A DNA stretch of 38,394 nucleotides from Eubacterium sp. (GCA_029266335.1 JAQSXC010000021.1:1-38394); one strand, 5' to 3'; shown: positions 8,697 through 16,574, counted from the stretch's first letter. Numbers and translations are program-made. Notes: generated by a model from the letters alone, not told the origin.

Positions 8697-9587
8697 TTAA
8701 AGCTTTTCACTATCTAAACCGTCATCTTTTTCATAAACCTGATATTCATCCCAAATTTTTTCAAGCTTCTCAAATGTATTATACACTTCATTTTTTCGTC
8801 TCATTCCAATTGCAACAATCAGAGCATTTATCAGGCTCAAAGGTGCAACCAGAGAATCTACAAAGGACGCCATATCGCTTCTTGCCAGAAGTGATAAATC
8901 CGCACTTTGAGCAACAGGTGATTCCGCGCTGTCGGTCAGAGCAATTGTCTTAACACCTTGATTCTTGGCAAACTGCATGGCTTTAATAGTTCTTTTGGAA
9001 TAGCGCGGGAAGCTGATTCCAATGACCACATCGCCCTCCTGGGCTCGTATTATCTGTTCAAACATCTCACTCACACTGGTTGTATGGACAAGTCTTACAT
9101 TGTCAAAAATCAAATTGAAATAAAAACCAAGAAAACTTGCAAGAGGCGCCGAACTTCTGACTCCCAAAATATAAATCCTCTTGGCGTTCAATATTGTCTC
9201 AACTATTGAGTTAAAGTCAGAATTATCAATCTGTTCAAGGGTTATTTTTATTTTATCCATATCCGCCTGCAGGACACTTTTTAAAATATTGTCCTCATTA
9301 ATTCTGTTTGAAGAAACCTCTATTCTCTGAACAGCAGTCAGCTTACTTTTAATAAGCTCCTGAAGCACTTTCTGGAGCTTGGGATAACCGTCAAAGCCAA
9401 GCTCTATTGCAAATCTCACAACGGTAGATTCACTGACACCGACTATTTCGCCGAGCTTTGCAGCCGTTACATAGGCTGCTTTATCATAATGGTTAACAAT
9501 ATAGTTGGCTATAAGCTTCTGGCCTTTGCTGAAGTCATCATATTTTTGCTGAATGATATTTATCAAGTCATTTTTTTGGTTATTCAT
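8697..9587 (-). CDS. RpiR/MurR-family transcriptional regulator
   Basis: 296-residue regulator with an N-terminal helix-turn-helix domain (1 to about 77, with AAKLGEIVGVSESTVVRFAIELGF) and a C-terminal SIS sugar-phosphate-binding domain (about 125-260: KRIYILGVRSSAPLASFLGFYF and GDVVIGISFPRYSKRTIKAMQFAKNQGVK). The family senses phosphosugars or sugar acids. ATG at 9587 follows GGAGG. It lies 116 bases downstream of the GH105 gene on the same strand, which suggests it regulates sugar or uronate use together with that enzyme. I could not define its operator. Confidence 0.9.
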   Translation of the reverse strand: MNNQKNDLINIIQQKYDDFSKGQKLIANYIVNHYDKAAYVTAAKLGEIVGVSESTVVRFAIELGFDGYPKLQKVLQELIKSKLTAVQRIEVSSNRINEDNILKSVLQADMDKIKITLEQIDNSDFNSIVETILNAKRIYILGVRSSAPLASFLGFYFNLIFDNVRLVHTTSVSEMFEQIIRAQEGDVVIGISFPRYSKRTIKAMQFAKNQGVKTIALTDSAESPVAQSADLSLLARSDMASFVDSLVAPLSLINALIVAIGMRRKNEVYNTFEKLEKIWDEYQVYEKDDGLDSEKL

Positions 9588-9703
9588 AAAACCTCCAAGT
9601 AGTGTATCGATTAATAAAAAAAACTAATAATAAATAGTTCTTTTTGTAAAATATATACTATAATATTACCTTTTTGCAGGATAAAAATCAAGTACTTGCA
9701 TTT

Positions 9704-10669
9704 TCACCCCTGACTCTTCAAATAATCCATATAAGCTGCCTCCATAAGAATATAAAATGCCTGAATTTCAGGGGCTGTTGCAGGAGCATTAAAGTCGGGG
9801 AACCCGCAGGAGCCTTGAATCAAACCGCTTTCATCCACTCTTTCATAAGCTGCAGTACGCATTTTGTCAGCCTGCAGGACATACTCAGTATCAAGCCAGT
9901 TATTAGTTACTGCACGATATATTGTATAACTCAGCATTTGTGCTGCATTTGAATCTACAAAACTGCAGGGGTCATCGATTATGTCGTGAAACAAACCATT
10001 TTCACATTGATAGTTCAAGCAGCCATCTATAACTTCCTTCAGATGTCCAATTAGAAATTCCTTTTCCTCCTGCATATTTTCAGGAAGTTCCTTCAAAACT
10101 CTGACTATCCCAGAAGCTGCCCAGCCATTTCCCACACCCCAGTGAAGCTCTCTTGAAAAACAGCCTGAATAGTCATCCCATTGATGAGAGTATAGGTTTT
10201 TATCGGCATTAAAGAGATATTTTCTGTAGCCTTTTACCTGCTTTACTGCTTCTTGCTGTTTACCGGCTACAGCTAAAAATGGAGGTGCCATATAAACAGA
10301 ATCTACCCAGAATCTCCCCTCATTCTCATTATGATAAATTATCCCGTCCCGTGATTTAGGTGCCCTGTAAAGTAAGTAATCCAACATTTTTTGTGCTGCA
10401 ACCTTAAATTTATCCTCTCCGGTAATTTTTGCTGCTGCAAGCACTATTTCCCCGTTAGCAGCAGGATCGGTGGCAGCGCCCCTCTCATACTTCATCCCGA
10501 GCCTACCGTCCTTATATTGATTTGTCACCGCTTCCCTTGCCATAAGAACGGTAGTTTCCAGGTCTCCGATTTCATAAAAGGCCTGGGCTGTAACTCCCTG
10601 TTCCCAGGGCCAGCGCTGCATAGCCAGGGTTGCTTTTTTTACTTTCTCCAGCATTTCTTTCCGGTTCAT
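9704..10669 (-). CDS. GH105 unsaturated glucuronyl/rhamnogalacturonyl hydrolase
   Basis: Alpha/alpha-barrel hydrolase of the YteR/YesR family, which removes the unsaturated uronic acid left by pectin or related lyases. The segment RFWVDSVYMAPPFLA carries Asp123, matching the catalytic Asp of YteR. WGVGNGWAASGIVRVL, ENGLFHDIIDDP and the C-terminal GSCGFPDFNAP also fit. There is no signal peptide, so it acts on imported oligosaccharides. The ATG at 10669 follows AAGGAGA; the longer frame adds 13 residues without support. It is 321 residues, slightly short for the family. It heads a minus-strand run with the RpiR regulator and is divergent from the 10912 gene. Confidence 0.88.
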   Translation of the reverse strand: MNRKEMLEKVKKATLAMQRWPWEQGVTAQAFYEIGDLETTVLMAREAVTNQYKDGRLGMKYERGAATDPAANGEIVLAAAKITGEDKFKVAAQKMLDYLLYRAPKSRDGIIYHNENEGRFWVDSVYMAPPFLAVAGKQQEAVKQVKGYRKYLFNADKNLYSHQWDDYSGCFSRELHWGVGNGWAASGIVRVLKELPENMQEEKEFLIGHLKEVIDGCLNYQCENGLFHDIIDDPCSFVDSNAAQMLSYTIYRAVTNNWLDTEYVLQADKMRTAAYERVDESGLIQGSCGFPDFNAPATAPEIQAFYILMEAAYMDYLKSQG

Positions 10670-10802
10670 AATATCTCTCCTTATGTCGAAATATTTTAAT
10701 CTCTTCACCCATAAAAGCTAAAGTATTAAAGACTCCTGCAAAAATTATTTCCCGTTTCAACCTATTGGATATAAACTTTTTCAATAAAAACATTATATTT
10801 CC

Positions 10803-10831
10803 AGTATGCTGAAAAATAAATTGACTGTCAA
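10803..10831 (-). promoter_or_regulatory. Promoter of GH105 gene
   Basis: On the minus strand, TTGACA (10831-10826), 17 bases, then CATACT (10808-10803). The -35 lies inside the palindrome TTGACTGTCAA (10821-10831), which also supplies the -35 of the divergent promoter. Confidence 0.55.
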
Positions 10832-10848
10832 TTTTATTGACATATAAA
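10821..10848 (+). promoter_or_regulatory. Promoter of the 10912 gene
   Basis: TTGACT (10821-10826), 16 bases, then TATAAA (10843-10848). Just downstream an inverted repeat GTACC/GGTAC (10858-10862 and 10871-10875) could be an operator. Confidence 0.55.
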
Positions 10849-10911
10849 TATTAAAAAGTACCAATACTAAGGTACGATTAAATAATAAAACTATTAAATA
10901 ACGGGGTATTT

Positions 10912-11583
10912 ATGATTCAGATAGATGACGCAGGAAGCGGTAGTTTTGTGGGTGGGACCTGTATCGGATTTTATCGTCCGGAAACTAATGAATACTATTT
11001 TGATATTATACCGGTTGAATTATATAGTACAGATAATTTTAAGAAAAAACTTTACCTGGATTGTGTAGTTGAAATATCTGAAAAGGCCTTTGCAGCCCTG
11101 AAGGTAAATCAGCACGAAACCATTGAAATCTGCCGGGGTTATATGTTTGAAAAGTTGAAGCCCTGGCTGACCGGAAATGGCTTCTGCTGGTATGTAACAC
11201 AGATAACCGGCAGAATTCAGGAAGTGGTTGAGAAAAATTTTGAGCTGTATTCAATAAAATTAGGGCTGCCGGCAGAATATATCAAATATACCCGTTACCC
11301 CTTTCATTTTCATAAGCTGCTGAGGTGGGTGCTGTCAGACTATGCTAATAGAATTTCCCTGTGCAAAGTTGGATGGAAGAGCTGGCAAAAGCTGAAAAAC
11401 ATATCTCCGTCGATCTCTTATGCTAAAATGGAGCATACAAATTATTATTGCCTTAAGTGCGGAAAGCGCATAAAAAAGGGCTCTAATGTGGCTGTCATGG
11501 AATTTTTCAGTAATCAGCGCAATTTTATATATCTGCATAAGGGTTGTGAAGCAGCTGCTCATAAAGTAGTGAGTTCTTCATAA
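10912..11583 (+). CDS. Conserved-looking protein of unknown function with C-terminal CxxC/HxxC site
   Basis: Not recognised as a named family. The 223-residue soluble protein begins MIQIDDAGSGSFVGGTCIGF, followed by alternating strands and helices. The first ~110 residues (an acidic DD near the N-terminus, then ETIEICRGYMFEKLKPWL) could be an RNase H-like fold, but this is only an impression. Residues 120-160 are aromatic and basic (YTRYPFHFHKLLRWV and CKVGWKSWQKL). The C-terminus has Cys180, Cys183, His209 and Cys212 in a C-x2-C-x26-H-x2-C arrangement, likely a zinc site. ATG at 10912 follows GGGG. It is divergent from GH105 and upstream of tetR. Confidence 0.6.
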   Translation: MIQIDDAGSGSFVGGTCIGFYRPETNEYYFDIIPVELYSTDNFKKKLYLDCVVEISEKAFAALKVNQHETIEICRGYMFEKLKPWLTGNGFCWYVTQITGRIQEVVEKNFELYSIKLGLPAEYIKYTRYPFHFHKLLRWVLSDYANRISLCKVGWKSWQKLKNISPSISYAKMEHTNYYCLKCGKRIKKGSNVAVMEFFSNQRNFIYLHKGCEAAAHKVVSSS

Positions 11584-11646
11584 AATTAATCCGTTAAATT
11601 ACCGGCAAATTCCACAGTACCCTTCTTCACCCCAAAAATCCAACAC

Positions 11647-11685
11647 AAAATATCTGAAAACTATCCAAAGTAAAATACCTGAAAA
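11647..11685. repeat. Direct repeat upstream of the tetR promoter
   Basis: AAAATATCTGAAAA (11647-11660) and AAAATACCTGAAAA (11672-11685) differ at one base and are 25 bases apart. The second ends 3 bases before the tetR -35 box, a position suited to an activator site. Confidence 0.45.
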
Positions 11686-11688
11686 ATA

Positions 11689-11728
11689 TTGACAGATTAT
11701 ACATGTTAAGTTATACTGAACATGTTCA
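11689..11728 (+). promoter_or_regulatory. tetR promoter with overlapping palindromic operator
   Basis: TTGACA (11689-11694), 17 bases, TATACT (11712-11717). The perfect 12-bp palindrome TGAACATGTTCA (11717-11728) shares its first base with the -10 box and covers the expected start site, as expected for autorepression. Confidence 0.75.
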
Positions 11729-11758
11729 AATTACGTTCAATTTTATTAGGAGGATGCA

Positions 11759-12334
11759 ATGAACAGTGGCGATCAGGATGCAAAAGAAAGAATTATAAAA
11801 GCAGCAGCAGAAATACTTGATGAAGTCTATGATGTAGATAAAATTACTGTTCGACAGGTTGCTGAAAGGGCCAATGTAGGAATCGGTCTTATAAACTATC
11901 ATTTTAAAAGCAAGGATAATTTATTGGGTGTGGTTGTTGCCAATATGATGGCTGAAAAAGCTGTCGGCTTTATCACTCCAGGAAATTATTCCGATTTTGA
12001 GCCTGTGACTAAGCTCAAAGCAATGCTGAAAGAACTGTATTCTTTTGGATCTCAATATGAGAAATTAAATCAATTTACAATAATGAAAGGTATACAGAGT
12101 GGAGATATTCAGACACAGCTTTTTATAATACCCGTGCTTAGAGAAATATTCGGAAACAATGCCGACGAAATGCATTTACGGATTCTTGCAATGCAAATTA
12201 TTTTACCTCTTCAGGTCACTGCCCTTTGTCCATCAGCCTTTAAAATCTATAGTGGAATTGAATTACATAATGAAATTCAGCGTAACAACTTTATTGATAA
12301 TTTAATTAATAACCTGGTAAAAGAAAATAAATAA
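11759..12334 (+). CDS. TetR/AcrR-family transcriptional regulator
   Basis: 191-residue regulator. The N-terminal helix-turn-helix is clear (AKERIIKAAAEILDEVYDVDKITVRQVAERANVGIGLINYHFKSKDNLLGVVV, residues about 8-62). The C-terminal ligand and dimerisation half is helical and not diagnostic. The ATG at 11759 follows TAGGAGGATGCA. It is followed after 30 bases by a small membrane protein gene, probably its co-transcribed target or partner. The palindrome in its promoter suggests self-repression. The inducing ligand is unknown. Confidence 0.9.
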   Translation: MNSGDQDAKERIIKAAAEILDEVYDVDKITVRQVAERANVGIGLINYHFKSKDNLLGVVVANMMAEKAVGFITPGNYSDFEPVTKLKAMLKELYSFGSQYEKLNQFTIMKGIQSGDIQTQLFIIPVLREIFGNNADEMHLRILAMQIILPLQVTALCPSAFKIYSGIELHNEIQRNNFIDNLINNLVKENK

Positions 12335-12364
12335 ATTTATTTTGTGAAGAAATGAGGGGGCAAC

Positions 12365-12562
12365 ATGAAAGTCTTTTCTCTTATAATTGCCGTTATTACC
12401 GGCTTGCTATTATTTTCAACGATTGTATGCGGCTTATGGATCAGAGCTAACAAGATAACAGATGTCAGTTCCATAAAATTTCACATGAATATCGGGATAG
12501 CATCAGTAATATTTGGTTTCATAACAGTCATACTGCTGATAATGTATGCTGTAAAATCTTGA
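12365..12562 (+). CDS. Small two-helix membrane protein
   Basis: 65 residues, mostly two membrane helices (about 4-26 and 41-62) joined by a short polar loop (RANKITDVSSIKFHMN). The ATG follows GAGGGGGCAAC. It lies 30 bases after tetR and before a strong hairpin, so the two form one operon. Function unknown. Small size and position suggest a membrane factor controlled by the TetR protein rather than a full efflux pump. Confidence 0.7.
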   Translation: MKVFSLIIAVITGLLLFSTIVCGLWIRANKITDVSSIKFHMNIGIASVIFGFITVILLIMYAVKS

Positions 12563-12581
12563 CCTGTTCAAGTAACAACAA

Positions 12582-12634
12582 ACAGGAACCCTGCCCCAGA
12601 TACTGATATTTCGTGTCTGGGGCAGGGTTCCTGT
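12582..12634 (+). terminator. Strong hairpin ending the tetR operon
   Basis: A perfect GC-rich 19-bp stem (12582-12600 with 12616-12634) has a 15-base loop. A T run (12643-12648) follows after a short gap on the plus strand. It separates two convergent operons and may act in both directions. Confidence 0.7.
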
Positions 12635-12709
12635 CTTGCGGGATTTTTTGGGATTTATATATTTCGTCTTACAAATATTAATTTATTTATTATGTCAGCT
12701 AACTACCAG

Positions 12710-14245
12710 TTATAGCTTTGTTCTGAATCTTTCAAGCATTCCGTAGAGACCCCATCTGTTCTGGTTATTCAATCTTGAGATATTGCCTACAGCATACTGT
12801 CTGCCGTCTCTGGCACCCATATCGGCTACTACTGCAGATATGGCAGCAACAACTTCAGGATTTATACCTTCAGCCTTTGGCTGCGTGGCCACAGCAGCTT
12901 TTTCTCTGTCTTCAATCCTCTGCTTGAAGAATTTCTCTGCAACCTGTGGAAGCATTGCATAGGAAAGAATGTCCTCATCCTGCTCAATATATTCTTTAGC
13001 TGTTTCCTTTATCTTGTCAAGTTCAGGCTCAATAAGATCTGCAGGCCTGCAAGTGATAGGCTTTTCCTCACCAAGAATCCTGCTGCGTATTTCTTCACTG
13101 ATTGGAGCAGGAGTTTTACCATATTCACCTTTGACAATACCTTTTGATTCCTTTGGAACCATCTTGTACCTTTCTCCGGTAATAACATTAAGCACTGCCT
13201 GTGTTCCAACAATCTGGCTGGTTGGTGTTACCAGAGGAGGATAACCGAAGTCTTCACGCACCCTTGGTACTTCCTTCAGCACTTCTTCAAACTTATCAAG
13301 AGCATTTGACTGCTTTAGCTGTGAAACAAGATTGGAAAGCATGCCGCCGGGAACCTGATAAATCAGAGTATTTACGTCAACTCCCATAACCTTCACATCC
13401 AGGAGTCCGCTTTCAATATATTTTTCCTTAAGTGGTCTGAAATAATCAGCAATTTCACTAAGCCCGGCAAGATCCAAACCTGTGTCAAAAGGAGTATCCT
13501 TCAGTGTTGCAACCAAAGGTTCTGTGGGCGGCTGTGAAGTTCCCAGCGCCATAGGTGATATAGCGCAGTCTACAACATCAACCCCTGCCTCAATAGCCTT
13601 GAGATAGGTCATTGATGCAACACCGCTGGTGTAGTGGGTATGCAGCTGTATTGGTATTTTAACACTTTCCTTTAAGGCCTTGACAAGTTCAAATGCCTGA
13701 TATGGAACCAGCAGTCCTGCCATATCCTTTATACAGATTGAGTCTGCACCCATGCTTTCAAGCTGTTTTGCATCCTTAACAAAGAGTTCCAGGCTGTGAA
13801 CCGGACTTATTGTGTAGCATATACACCCCTGAGCATGGCCGCCTTCCCTTTTACAAGCTTTGATTGCTGTTTCTATATTTCTGGCATCGTTTAAGGCATC
13901 GAATATTCTCATAATGTCCATTCCGTTTGCAATGGCTTTCTGAACGAAATATTCAACCACGTCATCTGCATAATGCTTGTATCCAAGAAGATTCTGACCT
14001 CTTAACAGCATCTGCAGCGGGGTTTTCTTTGCTACATCCTTTATTTTTCTGAGTCTGACCCAGGGATCTTCATTCAAAAATCTCATAGATGCGTCAAAAG
14101 TAGCTCCACCCCATGCTTCCAGTGAATGATAGCCTATATTATCAAGTTTTTCAACAATAGGAAGCATATCTTCAGTTCTCATTCTGGTAGCTATAAGTGA
14201 CTGATGTGCATCTCTTAATACTGTCTCAGTAATTCTTACTCCCAT
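12710..14245 (-). CDS. Carboxyltransferase 5S-type subunit (OadA/pyruvate carboxylase B-like)
   Basis: TIM-barrel carboxyltransferase acting on pyruvate/oxaloacetate. Like the transcarboxylase 5S subunit or OadA alpha, it would move CO2 between oxaloacetate and the biotin carrier. Visible marks are RDAHQSLIATRMR near the N-terminus, the carbamylated-lysine motif SICIKDMAG (Lys173) and the metal ligands QLHTHYTSG (His202, His204). At 511 residues it has no biotin domain; the carrier is the next gene upstream. The ATG at 14245 follows GAGGAGA; the longer start at 14272 has no support. It is the last gene of a three-gene operon 38 bases after the carrier. Confidence 0.9.
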   Translation of the reverse strand: MGVRITETVLRDAHQSLIATRMRTEDMLPIVEKLDNIGYHSLEAWGGATFDASMRFLNEDPWVRLRKIKDVAKKTPLQMLLRGQNLLGYKHYADDVVEYFVQKAIANGMDIMRIFDALNDARNIETAIKACKREGGHAQGCICYTISPVHSLELFVKDAKQLESMGADSICIKDMAGLLVPYQAFELVKALKESVKIPIQLHTHYTSGVASMTYLKAIEAGVDVVDCAISPMALGTSQPPTEPLVATLKDTPFDTGLDLAGLSEIADYFRPLKEKYIESGLLDVKVMGVDVNTLIYQVPGGMLSNLVSQLKQSNALDKFEEVLKEVPRVREDFGYPPLVTPTSQIVGTQAVLNVITGERYKMVPKESKGIVKGEYGKTPAPISEEIRSRILGEEKPITCRPADLIEPELDKIKETAKEYIEQDEDILSYAMLPQVAEKFFKQRIEDREKAAVATQPKAEGINPEVVAAISAVVADMGARDGRQYAVGNISRLNNQNRWGLYGMLERFRTKL

Positions 14246-14283
14246 AACTATCTCCTCTTCCACTCTATTCAAGTACAGTCCGG

Positions 14284-14658
14284 TTAAGCTATGGTCACCA
14301 TAACTTCACCGGCAGTAACGGATTTACCTGCTTCTACGTTCAATGCTGCAACCTTACCGTCGGCGGGGGAAACAATTTCATTTTCCATTTTCATGGCTTC
14401 AAGTATCAATAATACCTGACCCTTTTTCACTGTTTCTCCGGCAGCAACCTTCACTTTAAGAACTGTTCCCGGCATTGGAGCAGCTACGTCACCGGCACTT
14501 GCAACTGCCGGTTGTGTTGTCTTTACAGCCTGTTGTCCTGCTGCCGCTCTTCCTTTTGGCTTTGCAGCAACAGGTGCCGCAGGTGCACTTGGTCCGCCTA
14601 TTTCCTGTACCTCAACCTCATACGGGGTCCCATTAACTTTAATTATATATTTACTCAT
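14284..14658 (-). CDS. Biotin carboxyl carrier protein (1.3S-like)
   Basis: 124-residue biotinyl protein, almost the size of the 1.3S subunit of propionibacterial transcarboxylase. An N-terminal assembly segment (MSKYIIKVNGTPYEVEVQE) and an Ala/Pro-rich linker (about 22-60) precede the biotinyl domain with EAMKMENE, where Lys90 receives biotin. It shuttles carboxyl groups between the 12S-like and 5S-like partners on either side. The ATG at 14658 follows GGAGGG; the longest frame starts 18 residues earlier without a site. A structured 210-base gap separates it from the 12S-like gene. Confidence 0.94.
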   Translation of the reverse strand: MSKYIIKVNGTPYEVEVQEIGGPSAPAAPVAAKPKGRAAAGQQAVKTTQPAVASAGDVAAPMPGTVLKVKVAAGETVKKGQVLLILEAMKMENEIVSPADGKVAALNVEAGKSVTAGEVMVTIA

Positions 14659-14742
14659 AGTAAATCCCTCCATAAAACTGAATTTCGCAATACTTTTTAC
14701 GTGCAAACTCAAAATAATCTAACTTGTATTTTTTTGAAATAA

Positions 14743-14763
14743 GATGTAATTAAGGCTTACATC
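14743..14763. other. Hairpin beside element A
   Basis: Perfect 7-bp inverted repeat GATGTAA/TTACATC with a 7-base loop. It lies between the biotin carrier start and the larger structured element at 14775-14858. Confidence 0.5.
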
Positions 14764-14774
14764 AGCGGCGTTTC

Positions 14775-14858
14775 AACGAGGCGGGAGGTATACTCGCCGT
14801 CTGAAAACCTGAGCGGAACCCGCCACTTGTAAAAGCGGGAGACATTTTCCGCCTCGTT
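14775..14858. other. Structured non-coding element A
   Basis: 84 bases closed by a perfect 10-bp inverted repeat AACGAGGCGG (14775-14784) and CCGCCTCGTT (14849-14858). An inner stem CCCGC/GCGGG (14819-14823 with 14835-14839) is followed by GGAGACATTTTCCGCC (14838-14853). It is far more GC-rich than its surroundings and lies between the 12S-like stop and the biotin carrier. The same last motif occurs in element B (16656-16723). On the plus strand, 14801-14834 resembles part of a cobalamin riboswitch core. The active strand is not known. Confidence 0.55.
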
Positions 14859-14869
14859 ATAACTTTATA

Positions 14870-16420
14870 TTAAAGCGGAATATTACCGTGCTTCTTGGCA
14901 GGTCTGTTTTCCCTCTTTGTACTCAACATTTCAAGAGCCATTATAACTTTTGCTCTGGTTTCCGATGGTTCTATAACATCATCTATATAACCTCTTGCAG
15001 CAGCAACATATGGATTTGAGAATTTATCCCTGTATTCGGCAATTTTCTCTTTTCTTGTCTCTGCAGGGTTTTCCGATGCAGTGATATCTTTTTTGAAGAT
15101 GATATTTGCAGCTCCGTCGGGACCCATAACAGCTATTTCAGCTGAAGGCCAGGCAAATACCATATCTGCACCGATAGTTTTGCTGTTCATAGCTATATAA
15201 GCTCCACCGTAAGCTTTTCTCAATATAACATTTACCTTTGGAACAGTTGCTTCCGAGAAAGCGTAAAGCAGCTTTGCACCATGTCTGATTATACCGTTAT
15301 GCTCCTGAGCAACACCTGGCAGGAATGCAGGTACGTCGGTCAAAGAAAGCAGCGGAATATTGAAAGCGTCACAGAAGCGAACAAAACGAGCTGCTTTGTC
15401 AGCTGCATTCATATCAAGTGAGCCCGCCATTATCTTTGGCTGATTTGCTACTATTCCAATTGATTTTCCGTTCAGTCTTCCGAAGCCGATGATTATATTC
15501 TGGGCGAACGCTCCATGGATTTCCATGAAATCACCGTCATCAACAATTTCTTCAATTATCCCGTACATATCATAAGGTTTGTTTGATTCTTCAGGAATTA
15601 TCTCATTCAAGCTTTCAATTATTCTGTTCGCACTGTCAGCCGTTCCATAATAAATAGTATCTGAAACATTATTGTCAGGTATGAAGCTGAGCAACCGCTT
15701 AATATCTTCGATACATTCTTCTTCACTTGCTGATTTGAAGTGAGCAACACCGCTGACTGCAGTATGAACATCGGCACCTCCAAGCTTTTCAACTGATACA
15801 TCTTCTCCAGTTACAGATTTTATAACCTGAGGTCCTGTGATAAACATCTGACTTGTGTTTTCAACCATAAATATGAAATCAGTTATAGCCGGTGAATAAA
15901 CTGCACCTCCCGCACATGGTCCCATTATAACTGAGATCTGAGGGATTACACCTGATGCAAGAGTATTTCTGTAGAAAATATCACCATAACCCGAAAGTGC
16001 ATCGAGACCTTCTTCTATACGTGCTCCGCCTGAATCATTTATTGCCAGGAAGGGAGCTCCCATTTTCAGCGCCATATCCATAACTTTTGTTATTTTCTTT
16101 GCATGCATTTCTCCAAGTGATCCACCTATAACGGTGAAATCCTGAGATGCAACAAAAACTTTTCTGCCGTTGACAGTGCCGTATCCTGTAACAACTCCAT
16201 CACCTGCAAGCTTTTTCTTCTGCATTCCGAAGTCAAAACATCTTGATTCTATAAAGGCATCTATTTCAACAAAGCTGCCTTCATCGAACAACAGATCAAT
16301 TCTTTCTCTTGCTGAGAGCTTTCCTTCGGTATGTCTCTTTTCAATCTTATCCTGTCCACCGCCCAGAGCGATAGAAGCTTTCATACTTTTTAAGCTCTCA
16401 ATCTTTTCTTTTTGTGACAT
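14870..16420 (-). CDS. Methylmalonyl-CoA/acyl-CoA carboxyltransferase (12S-type) subunit
   Basis: 516-residue crotonase-fold carboxyltransferase of the transcarboxylase 12S / propionyl-CoA carboxylase beta family. It transfers carboxyl groups between biotin and an acyl-CoA, probably propionyl-/methylmalonyl-CoA. N-terminal KRHTEGKLSARERIDLLFD and the oxyanion segments MGPCAGGAVYSPA and ILRKAYGGAYIAMNSK are present, and the C-terminus ends KRENRPAKKHGNIPL as in the family. The ATG at 16420 follows AAGGAGG; 31 extra residues in the longest frame are rejected. It is the first gene of the operon, about 120 bases after a near-consensus promoter. Confidence 0.94.
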   Translation of the reverse strand: MSQKEKIESLKSMKASIALGGGQDKIEKRHTEGKLSARERIDLLFDEGSFVEIDAFIESRCFDFGMQKKKLAGDGVVTGYGTVNGRKVFVASQDFTVIGGSLGEMHAKKITKVMDMALKMGAPFLAINDSGGARIEEGLDALSGYGDIFYRNTLASGVIPQISVIMGPCAGGAVYSPAITDFIFMVENTSQMFITGPQVIKSVTGEDVSVEKLGGADVHTAVSGVAHFKSASEEECIEDIKRLLSFIPDNNVSDTIYYGTADSANRIIESLNEIIPEESNKPYDMYGIIEEIVDDGDFMEIHGAFAQNIIIGFGRLNGKSIGIVANQPKIMAGSLDMNAADKAARFVRFCDAFNIPLLSLTDVPAFLPGVAQEHNGIIRHGAKLLYAFSEATVPKVNVILRKAYGGAYIAMNSKTIGADMVFAWPSAEIAVMGPDGAANIIFKKDITASENPAETRKEKIAEYRDKFSNPYVAAARGYIDDVIEPSETRAKVIMALEMLSTKRENRPAKKHGNIPL

Positions 16421-16529
16421 ATAAACCTCCTTCATGATATCAAACACGAAACTAGAGAGATGAAAAATTTCCTCGTCAATAATTTCTTCAACCTGCAATT
16501 GATTTATCACCAATATATATTATTAGTTA

Positions 16530-16546
16530 TTATTACCTAGTAATAA
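16530..16546. promoter_or_regulatory. FapR-like palindromic operator
   Basis: TTATTACCTAGTAATAA: arms TTATTA (16530-16535) and TAATAA (16541-16546) around CCTAG. It touches the -10 box and covers the transcription start. As I recall the FapR operators of Bacillus (TTAGTACC-type, 17 bp), this is close, and FapR responds to malonyl-CoA. The regulator itself is not in the window. Confidence 0.5.
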
Positions 16547-16574
16547 TTATATATTACCAAAAAAAGTGTGTCAA
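16546..16574 (-). promoter_or_regulatory. Promoter of the transcarboxylase operon
   Basis: On the minus strand, TTGACA (16574-16569), exactly 17 bases, TATAAT (16551-16546). This is a perfect housekeeping-sigma match with the predicted start near 16539. Confidence 0.85.

Noticed and set aside
14775..14858. Calling element A a cobalamin riboswitch outright
   Set aside because: It is too short, lacks a clear B12 box and does not face a gene start; only part of the core matches, so it is given as a finding.
16421..16513. 31-residue N-terminal extension of the 12S-like subunit
   Set aside because: AAGGAGG directly precedes the ATG at 16420, and the extension lies in the leader.
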